From: Acanthochlamys bracteata
Taxonomy: Eukaryota > Streptophyta > Magnoliopsida > Pandanales > Velloziaceae
Direction of reading: 5' to 3'
DNA: 64,000 bases
Assembly: GCA_019914995.1 (NCBI GenBank)
Contig: CM034139.1
Location: forward strand, 3,636,461 to 3,700,460
The position numbers were made by a program, and so were the translations under genes. The number at the start of each line of letters is the position of its first letter. The stretch's first letter is position 1. This document shows positions 36,021 through 52,826 of the stretch, piece by piece. Under the pieces are notes generated by a model that saw only the letters and a program-made list of their open reading frames with translations, ran no database searches and had not been told where the DNA came from.

Positions 36021-36671
36021 AGTATATACTTAATAAGCAGTCAAATTCGCAATTTGGATACTCGATATTAAAGGGTAAAATGGTGAGTTCTTCTTTAGTC
36101 TACTCGTTTCTTCTCTTCTCCATACAATTAATTAAATAGAATCACAGAGAGACAACGTTAAAACAAAGCAAGACCAAACCAGTGAATACATTCCATCACA
36201 CCGCACAGAGATATTAACAGAGAGAGTGAGAGAGAGAAATAGAGGAAGAGAGGAACTTGTTAGGAGCAACACAAAGAAGAATAAGAAGAAGAAACGGGTT
36301 GGAAGCTTCTCGGCTGATCTCAGCCGCGTTGATTTTCTTTTTTATTTTCTGATCCCAGTTGATCTGGGTTGTTCAGTTTTTGTTTTGTTTTTCTTTTCTG
36401 TGGATTTGGAGTTGGCGTGCCGGCTTTGGAGAAATTGGGTTTTGATCTTGACCGGAGGTTAATGCAGTTGAGGTGAAACAAAAACCGAAAGAGTTGTTCT
36501 TTGTTTGGCATTCCATTGACTTCTCTGAAGCAAAGAGTAGAACGAAAACAGAAAAAGAAGTAAAAGAAGATCAAGAATTGCTGTTTATTGGTTCAGTTAA
36601 TTTATTTGAAGTTGGAAAAATTTTGAGGAAGGGAAAGTTTTCAGTTCTTAATTAGGTGAAATTTCGTGAAA
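36021..36671 (+). promoter_or_regulatory. Probable core promoter and 5' leader of the MAP kinase gene, with a tiny upstream ORF
   Basis: A TATA-like GTATATACTTAATAA lies at 36022-36036, followed by a purine-rich GAGAGAGTGAGAGAGAG tract at 36220-36237. The leader before the ATG at 36672 has one upstream ATG at 36462 that opens a four-codon frame and stops at 36474-36476. Such short upstream frames can lower translation of the main frame. The transcript start is inferred. Confidence 0.4.
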
Positions 36672-42686
<6,015 letters not shown>

Positions 42687-43679
42687 GTTCTAATAGCTGC
42701 ACTTCATCATCAGCTTCCTTGGTTTTAAATTCCTCAAGCTAAAGGAGCAAGCTCTGGAAATGAAGGGTAGCTTGGAGCAAGCTCCGGAAATGAATGCCAA
42801 GAATCTAAGTAGTATTGTGTCAAGAAAAATAAAGTAGAAAGGGGGATGCATTTTCTGGTAAAGAACCTGCGGAAGATTAGTTGGTGGAGAATTGGTCACT
42901 TCTGCAGCTGCAACTAACTTTTGGGGAGATGTGAACCCTAACCTAACTGAACATTATCCCACTTGTCAGGGGTTGATCTTGTAGGAATCTGAGTGTGATT
43001 CATTACATGTTTATCGGGTGTACAATAACCAAGGGAGAAGGTACGAAGAAACGGAGAAGTTCATGATATTGGAAACATTTCCGGGTCAAAGGTTGATTAG
43101 TAACTTGCTTAACCTATCCAGTGTGTACTTTGCTTCAATAAATGTGCTGAATGAAAAACAAACATCAAATCATTCGTTTGTCTACGGACTCTACAGTAAC
43201 ATTTTTCTGTTCTATGCACTTATTATAGTGAATAAGTAAAAATGTTTTGATTGTTAAATTCGGACCGTCTGGATAGATTAAAAAATTATCAATTCAGAAG
43301 ATAAATCGATCAAAATATGTAAATAATTCATCTGTAATATTTATCCGAACGAGTTTCAAATTAATCCGTCATCAAACTGATTAATCCAAAAGTTTTATTT
43401 AAAAAATAAAAAATCTATTTATTGAATTACTAAATACAGATTATACATGTGCGTTTGAAAAAGTTTTTTTTTAAAGCTAATTTTTATTTTTTATTTTATA
43501 TTTATCAAACATTTTTTATAAATATATAAAAAAAGTTTAAATTTTAAAAAAATAAAAAGTTTATATAATTAAATTTTTATTATTTATTATTATTATTTTT
43601 TTAAATAAAAATAAAAACATATTATTTATTTCAGTTATTTTATAATCACTCCCAGACGGGACATCGCGGTCGTTTCTTC
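42687..43679. other. MAP kinase 3' flank and AT-rich DNA
   Basis: The first 450 bases are the likely 3' untranslated region, ending around the AATAAA at 43137-43142. A short near-direct repeat (GGAGCAAGCTCYGGAAATGAA) occurs at about 42743 and 42774. The remainder is AT-rich, with no gene. Confidence 0.5.
43137..43142 (+). terminator. Polyadenylation signal of the MAP kinase gene
   Basis: An AATAAA hexamer lies about 450 bases past the stop codon in U-rich sequence. The actual cleavage site cannot be seen from DNA alone. Confidence 0.4.
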
Positions 43680-44030
43680 TTTGAGCTGCTCCGTTAAACG
43701 CATTTTTTCAATTCGTTTCTTCTTTGAGCTCGAACTCGACCTGTGGTTCGCCGCTGCAACGCCGGCTTCACTGCTCCAACGTCTGAACGTAGATCTGCCG
43801 CTGCTGCTCTGTCTAGCCGTAGATCCGCCCATCATTCCGTCTCCGGAGAGCCTGAGCACCCTTCGTCTCCGCCGGATCTTCGATCTTTTTGACGAAAATA
43901 GCGACGGCATACTAAGCCCTTCCGATCTACGATCTCTTCAACTAGATCGTCTCGGTCTCGGCGCTGACCCTTCGGATCTGCTCTTCTCTTCCCTTGCCAG
44001 CTCTTCGCCACCTAAGCCCTCCATCCATTG
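43680..44030 (+). pseudogene. Fragment of a CML42/43-like EF-hand calcium-binding gene
   Basis: In one plus-strand frame the sequence reads LSTLRLRRIFDLFDENSDG, then ILSPSDLRSLQLDRLGLGADPSDL. This matches the first EF-hand of plant calmodulin-like proteins of the CML42 type, with a DENSDGILSPSD loop whose position 12 is Asp, not Glu. The frame has no ATG in a sensible place. The N-terminal part reads like out-of-frame sequence, and homology stops after PSDLLFSSLASSSPPKP. The second pair of EF-hands is absent. I read it as a truncated, dead copy. Its high GC content contrasts with the AT-rich flanks, which suggests a gene-derived insertion. Confidence 0.55.
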
Positions 44031-44338
44031 CAGCGCTACCTACCACGACTGTAGACGTTCTCATTTTCAGCTACTGTATTGTAAACTGTTATTTTTCATG
44101 ACTGAAATATGACACCACGCCATTGTAGATGACTGCTTCTGAGCTTTAGCAGAGAGCTACTGCTGCTGCAGAGGTGTTGCATCGATAGCAAGCGAGACAT
44201 ATGCCATTTGGAATTAACGGAGAGAAAGAAAAACAACTTGTGCTCCTCACGATATTTGAAAACAGTTAGAAGAATGCTTTGGTTTGTATATATTTAAATG
44301 ACAGAAGAATGAATGAGCGTCTTTCGCTCTTATTTTGT

Positions 44339-44567
44339 GGGCGTTCGGGAGTGAAAAATGAAATTTTTTTAAAATGAAAATTATTTTTATTTTTTATGAA
44401 AAATAAGTTTTATTTTTTTTAATTTTAAAAATAAAATATATAATAAAAAATTTTTATTTGGTAGATTTTTTTATATTTTTTAAATTTTTAAATAATTTTT
44501 ATATATTTATAAAATATATATTAAAAAATTAAAAAATAGTTTTTGAAAAACTAAATCAAACGCGCTC
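44339..44567. mobile_element. Possible MITE-like element with degraded ends
   Basis: It begins GGGCGTTCGGGAGTG and ends AATCAAACGCGCTC. The ends are only partly inverted. The interior has the same A/T-run structure as the 34262-34522 element. It is offered as a degraded relative. Confidence 0.4.
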
Positions 44568-45180
44568 TTGGTCTGGTAAGCTAAGGTAGGGCTGGTTGAA
44601 GAAGGACATTAATGTCAATTAATTGATATAGAACGGAGAGGTGTAACAACAAGAGTTGTTAGTTGGCACTCATAAACAGAAACAGGCTTACCTACCGATG
44701 GTAAAAGTACAGAGTTGGCCCTGGTTTGAATGAACGAAATTGAGCTTCTCTGTTGATCCGGCAGATCGAATCGTGAACTGCTGATCGGAATAATTTTTTG
44801 ATTTGATATCCAGTTCAGTTCTGACGAATAATAATTTCATGATGAAATAATAACATTACAAAGAAGCATCAAACTCAACACTCCATTCTAGAACAAGAAA
44901 TACCTCACAAATACCGTTGGATCGAATCATCTTCCCGTCTCAGCTATGCTAATTTGAAAGGAACTACGATTATTTAAAAGAGCCATGTCCTCATAACCAT
45001 AAAGGGTACTTGAATTATTGATTCATATATTTCATGCAAATAAAAGACAATTCAACGTGATTCACAAAGCTCTCAATAATTGAGTTTCCTGTTTTCTGTA
45101 TGTTATTTTAATTATTGGTAGGTGCGACCTGTTGGAATCCACTTGGCAGCATATCAAACCAGAGACTTCAAACAAACACC

Positions 45181-45188
45181 TTATAAAC
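45181..45188 (+). promoter_or_regulatory. TATA-like box of SCPL copy 1
   Basis: TTATAAAC stands 52 bases before the start codon, a workable TATA distance for a short leader. It is inferred from position and sequence only. Confidence 0.35.
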
Positions 45189-45239
45189 CGTACCCATATC
45201 TCAGAAACTAAATGCATCTCGTTTCTTACTCATTAAACA

Positions 45240-46577
45240 ATGGTTTCCTTGCTCCAACTTCTCTTCTTGTTCTTGCTTTCAATCTTCTTCTGCATCGCAG
45301 CAGTCACTGCATATTCATCATTCCCAAATGAAGCACTTCCAACAAAGTCTGGCTACTTCACCGTGAACAAAACATCAGGGTCTGCTATGTTCTACACTTT
45401 CTATGAAGCCCAGAAACCAATCTCAGCACTCTCTTCTACTCCTATCTTGATTTACCTCAACGGAGGCCCTGGATGCTCCTCCATGAAAGACAACTTGTAT
45501 GAACTCGGACCATGGTTCGTAAAAGGTTCATCTTCACCAGTTCTTGTTCGCAATCCCTACTCATGGAACCGACGCTTCGGCCTTATCTTCATTGATAACC
45601 CCATAGGTACAGGCTTCAGTATTGCAGCATCAAAAGAAGAGATACCCGGGGACCAACAGGGAATTGCTGAGCATCTCTTTACCTTCATCCAGCTGTTCCT
45701 GTCCTCCGAATCCTCGTTCCGTGCTCGCCCATTGTATATAACAGGGAAAAGCTATGCAGGGAAGTATGTCCCCTCAATTGCCTACCACATACTCCGCAAG
45801 AACCCTTCACTGCCTGCATCAGAGAGGGTTAGTCTCCATGGTATTGCAATTGGTAATGGAAACACCCACCCTGTCGCACAGGTGACAACATATGCTGATA
45901 TGGCGTATGCAGTTGGCTTGATCAACTTGAAGCAAAAGAGAGAGCTTGAGGAGATACAGAACGAGGCAAAGAGGCTGACAGTGGAAGAGAAGTGGCCTGA
46001 AGCAGCAGATGCGAGAGAAAAAGCAGTTAGCTGGCTGCAGAATGTTACAGGGCTCGCTACATTGTACGAATTCACAAAGAAAATAAATTATGACACATCA
46101 ATGGTTGGGGTTTTCCTCAACGTTAACGAAGTGAAGGCAGCTCTGGGTGTGTCGCAAAACACGATATGGGAGAAATGCAGCTCGACCGTGAAGTCAGCAC
46201 TTCATGATGATTCAATGAAGAGTGTGAAGTTCGAGGTGGAGTTTGTGGTAGAGAGAATCAGGGTGCTGCTGTACCAGGGAAACCATGATCTGAAGGATGG
46301 CGTGTACTCAACAGAGGCTTGGATGAACGAGATGGAGTGGACAGGGCAGAAGAGCTTCATGGAGGCAAAGAGGAAAGTTTGGAAGCTTGAAGATAAGACG
46401 GTAGGATACGTCCAGACTTGGGGGAATTTGAGCCATGTTGTTGTGTCCAGTGCTGGACACTTTGTTCCTGCGGACCAAGGGCTAGCTGCTCAGAATATGA
46501 TTGAGAACTGGGTGATGCAGAATGGCTTGTTCAGTAAAACATATCAGAAAAACCAGAGCTTGAGGAGTTCAATCTGA
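45240..46577 (+). CDS. Serine carboxypeptidase-like protein, SCPL50/51 type (copy 1)
   Basis: An intronless gene of 445 codons. Residues 1-24 form a hydrophobic signal peptide, so the protein should enter the secretory pathway (vacuole or cell wall). Family motifs: LPTKSGYF at 33, [10 protein letters not shown] at 73-82 (oxyanion hole and substrate carboxylate site), [11 protein letters not shown] at 117, Ser171 in GKSYAG, Asp350 in [10 protein letters not shown] and His407 in [10 protein letters not shown]. The catalytic triad is therefore present. The residue before the serine is Lys170, where the family has Glu. In yeast carboxypeptidase Y that Glu binds the C-terminal carboxylate of the substrate, so activity or specificity may differ. 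The SCPL family contains both peptidases and acyltransferases, and the true substrate is unknown. Copy 3 downstream is a close paralogue. An AATAAA lies about 50 bases after the stop. Confidence 0.92.
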   Translation: MVSLLQLLFLFLLSIFFCIAAVTAYSSFPNEALPTKSGYFTVNKTSGSAMFYTFYEAQKPISALSSTPILIYLNGGPGCSSMKDNLYELGPWFVKGSSSPVLVRNPYSWNRRFGLIFIDNPIGTGFSIAASKEEIPGDQQGIAEHLFTFIQLFLSSESSFRARPLYITGKSYAGKYVPSIAYHILRKNPSLPASERVSLHGIAIGNGNTHPVAQVTTYADMAYAVGLINLKQKRELEEIQNEAKRLTVEEKWPEAADAREKAVSWLQNVTGLATLYEFTKKINYDTSMVGVFLNVNEVKAALGVSQNTIWEKCSSTVKSALHDDSMKSVKFEVEFVVERIRVLLYQGNHDLKDGVYSTEAWMNEMEWTGQKSFMEAKRKVWKLEDKTVGYVQTWGNLSHVVVSSAGHFVPADQGLAAQNMIENWVMQNGLFSKTYQKNQSLRSSI

Positions 46578-47940
46578 AATCCAAAAGAGCGTGACAAATA
46601 TCCATATCTGCAAGACAAGTATAAATAATAAAGAATTGTTAAATCTAGTTTGGCACAAATTTAAGTCATTGGAATCAGAAATTAGAGCTTATTATAACTT
46701 ATAACTTATTACCCCAAGACTTCAATAACAACGTGTAGTATTTTTAGACCTCGACCACCTTGGCTTGTGCAGTGACAGCTTAACGGCTACCTTCTACCTT
46801 TTAATAGATTGCAATAGACATATTGCATTATCTTCAAGAAAACATGATTCGTGGGATAAACATCTAAATCTAAGTCATCAATCAGTGGTTTCTAGAATAA
46901 GAAGAGAGCTTATACTATTCCAACTAACATCATTGCGCAGTATAAAGAAAGCTCCTATTTGATTACTGGTTATGCAACAGTGGCATGAATCAGACTGAGT
47001 TAGGAGATACAAGTACGACCTCAAACACTGACGTACCTATTAACAAGATGGAGGTGATAAATTACTGGACTTAATAGCAGATTCGTCAAACAGGTATCAA
47101 CATCAGGTATAAACTACAAAAGGGTTTGAATTTAAGAGCTACCAAACTGTCGAGATTGAAACTTACCTAAAAGAACATAGCATAGAGAATTGACGTAGTT
47201 CACAAAGATTGTATCAGCTGCCTCATAGAACCTAAACACATCTTTGAGCTAGCCTCAGTAAGAAACTGCCTAAAGCAACAGAGCATTATGGAAGAAAAAC
47301 AAGAAATTTTATTGCACATGAAAACAATATATAGCCTTACAGAAAACTTTGACTAAATTTCAAACTATAATATACCCACAGTGAACTACGTAGGATCCTA
47401 TACATAGAGGGAAAATAAATTATCTATCATCTTAGCAACAGCTCCTTTGTTAGAAAATTACTTACCTCAGACCAAGCACCCAGTATGTATGAAAGTAACT
47501 GTCTTATTCAAGATGGAGCAAACAATTCGCAGGTAGAGCAGTTCAACTGAAAACAAACTAGTTCAACCCACTTTCATGATTAAAGATCATCTGGTTCAAT
47601 CTGGGTAACATGCAGGTCCAGCCCTGGCATGTGGAAGTGGCTGGAAATATCCGCTGAGCTGCATAGCCTGACAGTGAACTGAAAGGCTGAAAACCTTCCT
47701 ATTTTGTTGCAGGACTCTCATCTCAAAGAATAGTTGTATTATTGATTGATTTAAAACAGTATTAAAATGTCAACGTGATTCACAACCCATTGTTTATGAA
47801 TTTCTTTTCTCTGTTTTTATTTTGTTGGAGCGTATCATTCCGTTGGGTCCAATTTGCTGCAAACTAGCCAGCAAACAAAAACTTGCATAAACAAACCATA
47901 ATCAGATCGCAGAACTTCTTTATCCATCACAAACTCATCC
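46578..47940. other. Spacer between SCPL copies 1 and 2
   Basis: No gene is present. A segment at about 47180-47345 resembles the flank downstream of the SSP4-like phosphatase (around 56040-56170) and part of the next SCPL spacer. The last 200 bases resemble the upstream region of copy 1. Confidence 0.5.
46627..46632 (+). terminator. Polyadenylation signal of SCPL copy 1
   Basis: An AATAAA hexamer about 50 bases past the stop codon, in AT-rich sequence. Confidence 0.45.
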
Positions 47941-49180
47941 ATGGATTGCTTGCTCCAATTTGTCTTCCAAGTCTCACAATCTATTGTCTTCTTATTCACT
48001 GCAGTTGCATCGTCAACTTATTTTCCAAATGATGCTCTTCCAACAAAGTCTGGCTACCTCGCTTTGAACACCACATCAGGACCTGACTTGTTCCAAACTT
48101 TCTATGAAGCCCAGAAACCTATGCCATCCCTCTCTGCGACTTCTATCCTGATCTACCTCAGTGGAAGCTCTGGCTGCTCCTCCATGAAAGAAAACTTCTA
48201 CTATCTTGGCCCATGGTTTATAAATAATCATCATCTCCAGCTGTTCTTGTCTGCAACTCGAACACATGGAATTGCCACTCTTGCCTTGTCTTCATGGATA
48301 ATCCTATAAGTATGGCGTCAGCATTGCTGCCTCAGAAGTGGAGATTCCGACTGACCAATATTGCATCACCGAGGATCTTTTCACATTCATCCAGCTCCTC
48401 TTGTCATCTGAATCTGCATTCTGGGCCCGCCTGCCGTACATAACAGGGGAGTACGTCCCTGCAATCACCTACCACATACTTTGGAAGAACCCTTCGCTGC
48501 CTATGTCTAGGAGGATCAATCTCCATGGCATGGTAATTGGCACTGGAATGATACACTCTGTTGCGGAGGAGACAACACACAGAGAAGTGGCACATGCGGT
48601 TGGGTTGATTACAATGAAGCAGAAGAGATTTGAGGAGTTGCAGAATGAGGCAGTGTGACTTTGCAAAGGAAGATAGGTGGTCAGAGAAATGCGAGAGAAA
48701 GGGCAGCTAGCTTGCTACAGCATGCAACAAGACTGGCTACAATGTATGTATTCACAAAGCTGGAGATGTCTGAAGGCAGCAATGGGTGTGTCGCAAAATA
48801 AAGTGTGGGAGAAATGCAGCGTGAAGGTGCAGTCTGTATTGCATAGTGATATGATGAAGAACGCCAAGTACATGGTGGATGACGTGTTGGATATGAGAGT
48901 GCTTCTGTGCGAGGGCAACCATGGTTTGAAGTAAAGCCAATTGCCAACAGAGGCTTGGATAGAGGAGATGGAGTCGGTGGGCTGCAGAGCTTCATGGAAG
49001 CAGAGAGGAAATTGTGGAAGATCACAGGCAAGACAAGGTTACACTGGGGAATTTGAGCCATCTAGTAGTCTCTAATGCAGTCCACTTTGTTATGCTGATC
49101 AAGGCCTAGCTGCAAAGAGCATGATTGAGGAATGCGTCATGGAGAATGGTTCGTTCCTGAAGCCAGAGGACATCAGATAA
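47941..49180 (+). pseudogene. Serine carboxypeptidase-like pseudogene (copy 2)
   Basis: It starts with a good ATG and hydrophobic leader, then LPTKSGYLALNTTSGPDLF and a degraded oxyanion motif SGSSGCSSM (family GGPGCSSM). A one-base shift near 48222 and another near 48308 break the frame around the expected WN and IDNPIGTG segments. The catalytic region reads YITGE-YVPA: the five codons SYAGK, including the nucleophile serine, are missing exactly in frame. A TGA follows LQNEAV near 48657. About 40 bases covering the KPYDT...FLNVNE region are lost near 48765. Later segments (AAMGVSQNKVWEKC, RVLLCEGNHGLK, MIEECVMENGSF) remain recognisable up to TAA at 49178-49180. The copy is dead. It lies between two open paralogues in the same orientation. 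Confidence 0.92.
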
Positions 49181-50798
49181 GATTGGTGAAATCAATTTGA
49201 GAATCAGATTCACTTTCGTAGTCTTGCTGTCAATGAAATGCAGGTGCAGAAGCACATCCGTTCCTCCGTGAACTGCGTGATTCCTTGATTGTAATGTCAT
49301 GAGTATCTATCTCTGTAGACAATAAAACTGAGAACAAATTATTGCTGTGAAGATCAAGAACACTAAACAAGCGTGAGCGATTATTTGTTATCTGTTTATT
49401 AAGTAAGCTCGATGTACCTTTTTATGATCCGAATGTTGTTCATGTGGCAGCAAGAGTCAATCAAATTGGAGAACCAAAAGCAGATTGCAGATATCTTAGC
49501 AGGAGCGAGTCCAATTGATCAAGTCAAAATTGCATCTGCACGCTTGAACCTAGAGCAAACAACTTGAGGCAGCTCCATTCAGCAGGAGTCATTCTTTGCG
49601 TCTTCCATAAAAGTAATCCTTCTTAATAGAGACTATAGATACTTCAATCCATACACCTTTTTTCAGTCCATGTCACTCGCAACTACAAAGTGCTAGCCTT
49701 CAACTAAACATAATGGGGCCTCAAATCCCAAGCCAGACCCTCATGCTGTTACCAAAACAGAAAAATAAGGAGCTCTATAATTGTTAATAATGACAGAAGT
49801 TCAAAGGAATGATCAGAAATAAGTATGACCTGAAGCATGAGTTTATATATACTGAAACTATGCTGAGAATGCTTTTAAGCATTTCATGACATAAGTAATC
49901 AGGTTACACGACCAAATGGCAGACATTAACTAGAAGGGATAACATTAAGAGCACCGACTGCATCCAGACAAGTGGAAATATCATAGACGTGTGGAATGAA
50001 ATTGGTTCACATATAGTGAACTATTTGACCAAGAAGGCTTGAAGATTTTTGCCAACTTTAGCAATCAGCTTGCTATCAAAGCTGAACACATTAACCTATC
50101 ACAGGCACACGACCCAAAATCGAAAGAGGGCGATGGAGGAAAGCTAGACATTTCAGTATCTGAAAACAATCTATAGTCATTGCATAAAAATCTCTGGCCA
50201 ATAGTTTGAATTTACATAAATATGCAGTCATTTTGGAAAGCTATATTGCAAAACTACAAACAAATATAATTACATCGTAAATCAATTTTTTGTTTGGTTA
50301 ATAAGAAAATTATAAAACAGGAAGTTGTTGTCAGAAAATACAAAAGGGAAGTGATTTTACGAAATTAACATAAGAACAGATAATGACAAGAAGCCATTTC
50401 ATTTCCATATTATATCAAGCTCGTTTTGTTTGAAAATTCTCCGTACCTCTGTATAATTATCCGGTCGTCAACTTAATCTGGGCTCAATGATAGACACTGG
50501 ACAATGAGATTTGTTGAATGCCAAAATTAAAATATCAAACTTTCATCCTTATGTAAGAAACTATCTGGCTTCATGTTAGGACCACTTGCCTCCAAGATTC
50601 CTACTGATTACAAAAGACAAAATAAGTGAACCATTTTGCATCCACCAGTCTTTTGATTTGATTTCTATGTAGATTACTTATCTTTCACTACCAAGCACGG
50701 TGTCGTCCCAACCAAAGACTTCAAAAAAATATCCTGATATATCATAAGAGCTTAGAGCCAAACCAAACACTAATCAAATCTTTAAGTGGCACTTATCA
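49181..50798. other. Spacer between SCPL copies 2 and 3
   Basis: There is no gene. An AATAAA at 49321-49326 is left from the copy 2 gene end. The 49400-49480 part matches the region after copy 3 (about 52315-52390). The 50020-50180 part resembles sequence downstream of the SSP4-like gene (about 55985-56170), including ACCAAGAARGCTTGAA and GAAAACAATCTRTAG. Confidence 0.55.
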
Positions 50799-52115
50799 AT
50801 GGCTCCTTCGTTCCGACTGCTCTTTCTCCTCTGCAATTCCCTCTGCTTCTGCTCCTATGCAGCCACAACAACTTTCCCAAAAGATGCCTTGCCAACAAAG
50901 TCCGGCTACCTCCCTGTGAACACTACATCTGGTTCGGCTTTGTTCTACATCTTCTATGAAGCACAAAAGCCAATTTCACCTCTCCCTACCACCCCTCTAC
51001 TAATTTGGCTCAACGGTGGCCCTGGCTGCTCCTCCATGATTGGCAATTTCTTTGAGCTTGGCCCTTGGTTCGTAAAAAATACATCATCTTCACTTAACCT
51101 TCGCAGAAATCCTGCAGCATGGAACCACCAGTTCAGCCTTCTTTTCATTGATAATCCTATAGGTACTGGCTTTAGCACTGCTGCGACCAAAGCAGAGATT
51201 CCCAGTGATGAAAATGCTGTCGCTGACCATCTCTTCACTGCTATACAGCTCTTCCTCTCCTCTGAATCCTCATTTCGTACCCGTCCACTATATATAACAG
51301 GGGAGAGCTATGCTGGAAAGTACATCCCTGCAATTGCATACCACATACTCAGAAAGAATATCTTGATGCCAGCATCAATCAGGATTAATCTACAGGGCAT
51401 CGCAATTGGTGATGGATTAACACACCCTATTGCGCAGGTAGATACGCATGCCGAGACGGCACATGCAATCGGATTGATTAACATGAAGCAGAAGAGGGAA
51501 CTCGAGGTGCTGCAGAACGATGCAGTGAGGCTTACAGAGGAACAGAGGTGGGCAGAGGCCGCAAGTGCCAGAAAAAAGGTACTTGACTGGCTGCAGAATG
51601 TTACTGGACTGGCCACGCTGTATGATTTCACAAAGCACAAACCATATGATACAGAAAAGGTGGATATTTTTCTCAATTCCAATGAAGTGAAGGCAGCTCT
51701 GGGTGTGTCCAACAATACGGTATGGGAAGAGTGTAGTGAAACTGTTGGAGTCATACTACACAGCGATGTCATGAAGAGTGCAAAATTCATGGTCGAGTAT
51801 GTTGTCGAGAGGACAAGGGTGCTACTGTATCAGGGGCAATATGATTTGCGGGATGGTGTGGCATCAACAGAGGCATGGATGAAAGAGATGAAGTGGGCAG
51901 GGCTGCAGAGCTTCTTGGAGGCAGAGAGGAAAGTATGGAGAATTGCCAGCGTAGTGGCAGGTTATGTTCAGACAAGTAGGAATTTGAGCCATGTAGTAGT
52001 CTCTGGCGCTGGACACTTAGTTCCTGCTGATCAAGGGCCAAGTGCCCAGGCGATGATTGAGGACTGGGTATTGCAGGATGGCTTGTTCAGGGAACAGAGA
52101 CCAACCAGATCTTGA
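50799..52115 (+). CDS. Serine carboxypeptidase-like protein, SCPL50/51 type (copy 3)
   Basis: An intronless gene of 438 codons with a signal peptide at 1-21. All family motifs are canonical: LPTKSGYL at 31, [11 protein letters not shown] at 70-80, [11 protein letters not shown] at 117, Ser170 in GESYAG, Asp349 in YQGQYDLRDG and His406 in GAGHLVPADQ. It is thus a plausible active alpha/beta-hydrolase-fold serine carboxypeptidase or acyltransferase acting in the secretory pathway or vacuole. Length, lack of introns and the GLATLYDFTKHKPYDT segment place it with SCPL50/51. It is the most family-like member of the three-gene array and a better candidate for the ancestral function than copy 1. Confidence 0.94.
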   Translation: MAPSFRLLFLLCNSLCFCSYAATTTFPKDALPTKSGYLPVNTTSGSALFYIFYEAQKPISPLPTTPLLIWLNGGPGCSSMIGNFFELGPWFVKNTSSSLNLRRNPAAWNHQFSLLFIDNPIGTGFSTAATKAEIPSDENAVADHLFTAIQLFLSSESSFRTRPLYITGESYAGKYIPAIAYHILRKNILMPASIRINLQGIAIGDGLTHPIAQVDTHAETAHAIGLINMKQKRELEVLQNDAVRLTEEQRWAEAASARKKVLDWLQNVTGLATLYDFTKHKPYDTEKVDIFLNSNEVKAALGVSNNTVWEECSETVGVILHSDVMKSAKFMVEYVVERTRVLLYQGQYDLRDGVASTEAWMKEMKWAGLQSFLEAERKVWRIASVVAGYVQTSRNLSHVVVSGAGHLVPADQGPSAQAMIEDWVLQDGLFREQRPTRS

Positions 52116-52826
52116 GGAAATCAATCTGACATCAGACTTCATTTGGAGCACATGTACTGGAAATCAGGTGAAGATGCAGAAAAGCAGCTTCCCTTCTGTG
52201 AGCACTTAATGTAAAATTGGGAAGCCTATCTCTGATTGACATTCTACATTTGAATGCATAATGATGTCTGTTGCCAAGATCAAGAATAAGGAAATAGTCC
52301 CCTTCTAATTGCCAAATATTTGTTAAGCAAGCTTCGTGTACCTTTTGATTTGAACTGTTCTTGTTACTGTGAAGCAGTGAATCAACTAGGACAAGCTACG
52401 TAAAACTGCACCCGTCTATTTGTAATTCCAGCGACGGCCTAAGGGTATGAACAACTTAGCATTTCCTAGTTGCCACAGTTGTATTCCAATAAAAATAAGG
52501 TTTCGTTTCTCAAGAAAAAGTTAATCCTCCTTCATTAGATCAACCTCTTACCTTTTCTACCATGGTCCAAGAATCACAAGTAACATTGAAGTAAATAGCT
52601 CCCTCGTGAAAGAACTCCATAAGACAAGCTGCATTCTAACTATCTCAAAGGTCTAACCATATTATTTAAACCCATTTTGGGTGTAACGGACAACTGATGA
52701 TCAGGAAATTCCAATTTTGGTGTTGCCTGATGATAGAAGGCAGCAAGCATTGACTTTGATGTCAAGGATCGTAGTATCTTTATCACCTTCATGTATGAAT
52801 CTCAAACCATGTATCTGTACTCTTTC
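52116..52826. other. Flank after SCPL copy 3
   Basis: Probable 3' untranslated region of copy 3, with AATAAAAATAAGG near 52488. No gene is seen before the PPR remnant begins. Confidence 0.5.

Larger units (their letters stand above)
44031..45239. other. Intergenic DNA and upstream region of the first carboxypeptidase gene
   Basis: No gene is visible. A possible MITE-like element (GGGCGTTCGGG to CAAACGCGCTC, AT-rich core) lies at 44339-44567. The last 200 bases resemble the sequence upstream of the second carboxypeptidase copy (shared TCAACGTGATTCACAA). They include a TATA-like TTATAAAC at 45181-45188. Confidence 0.5.
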
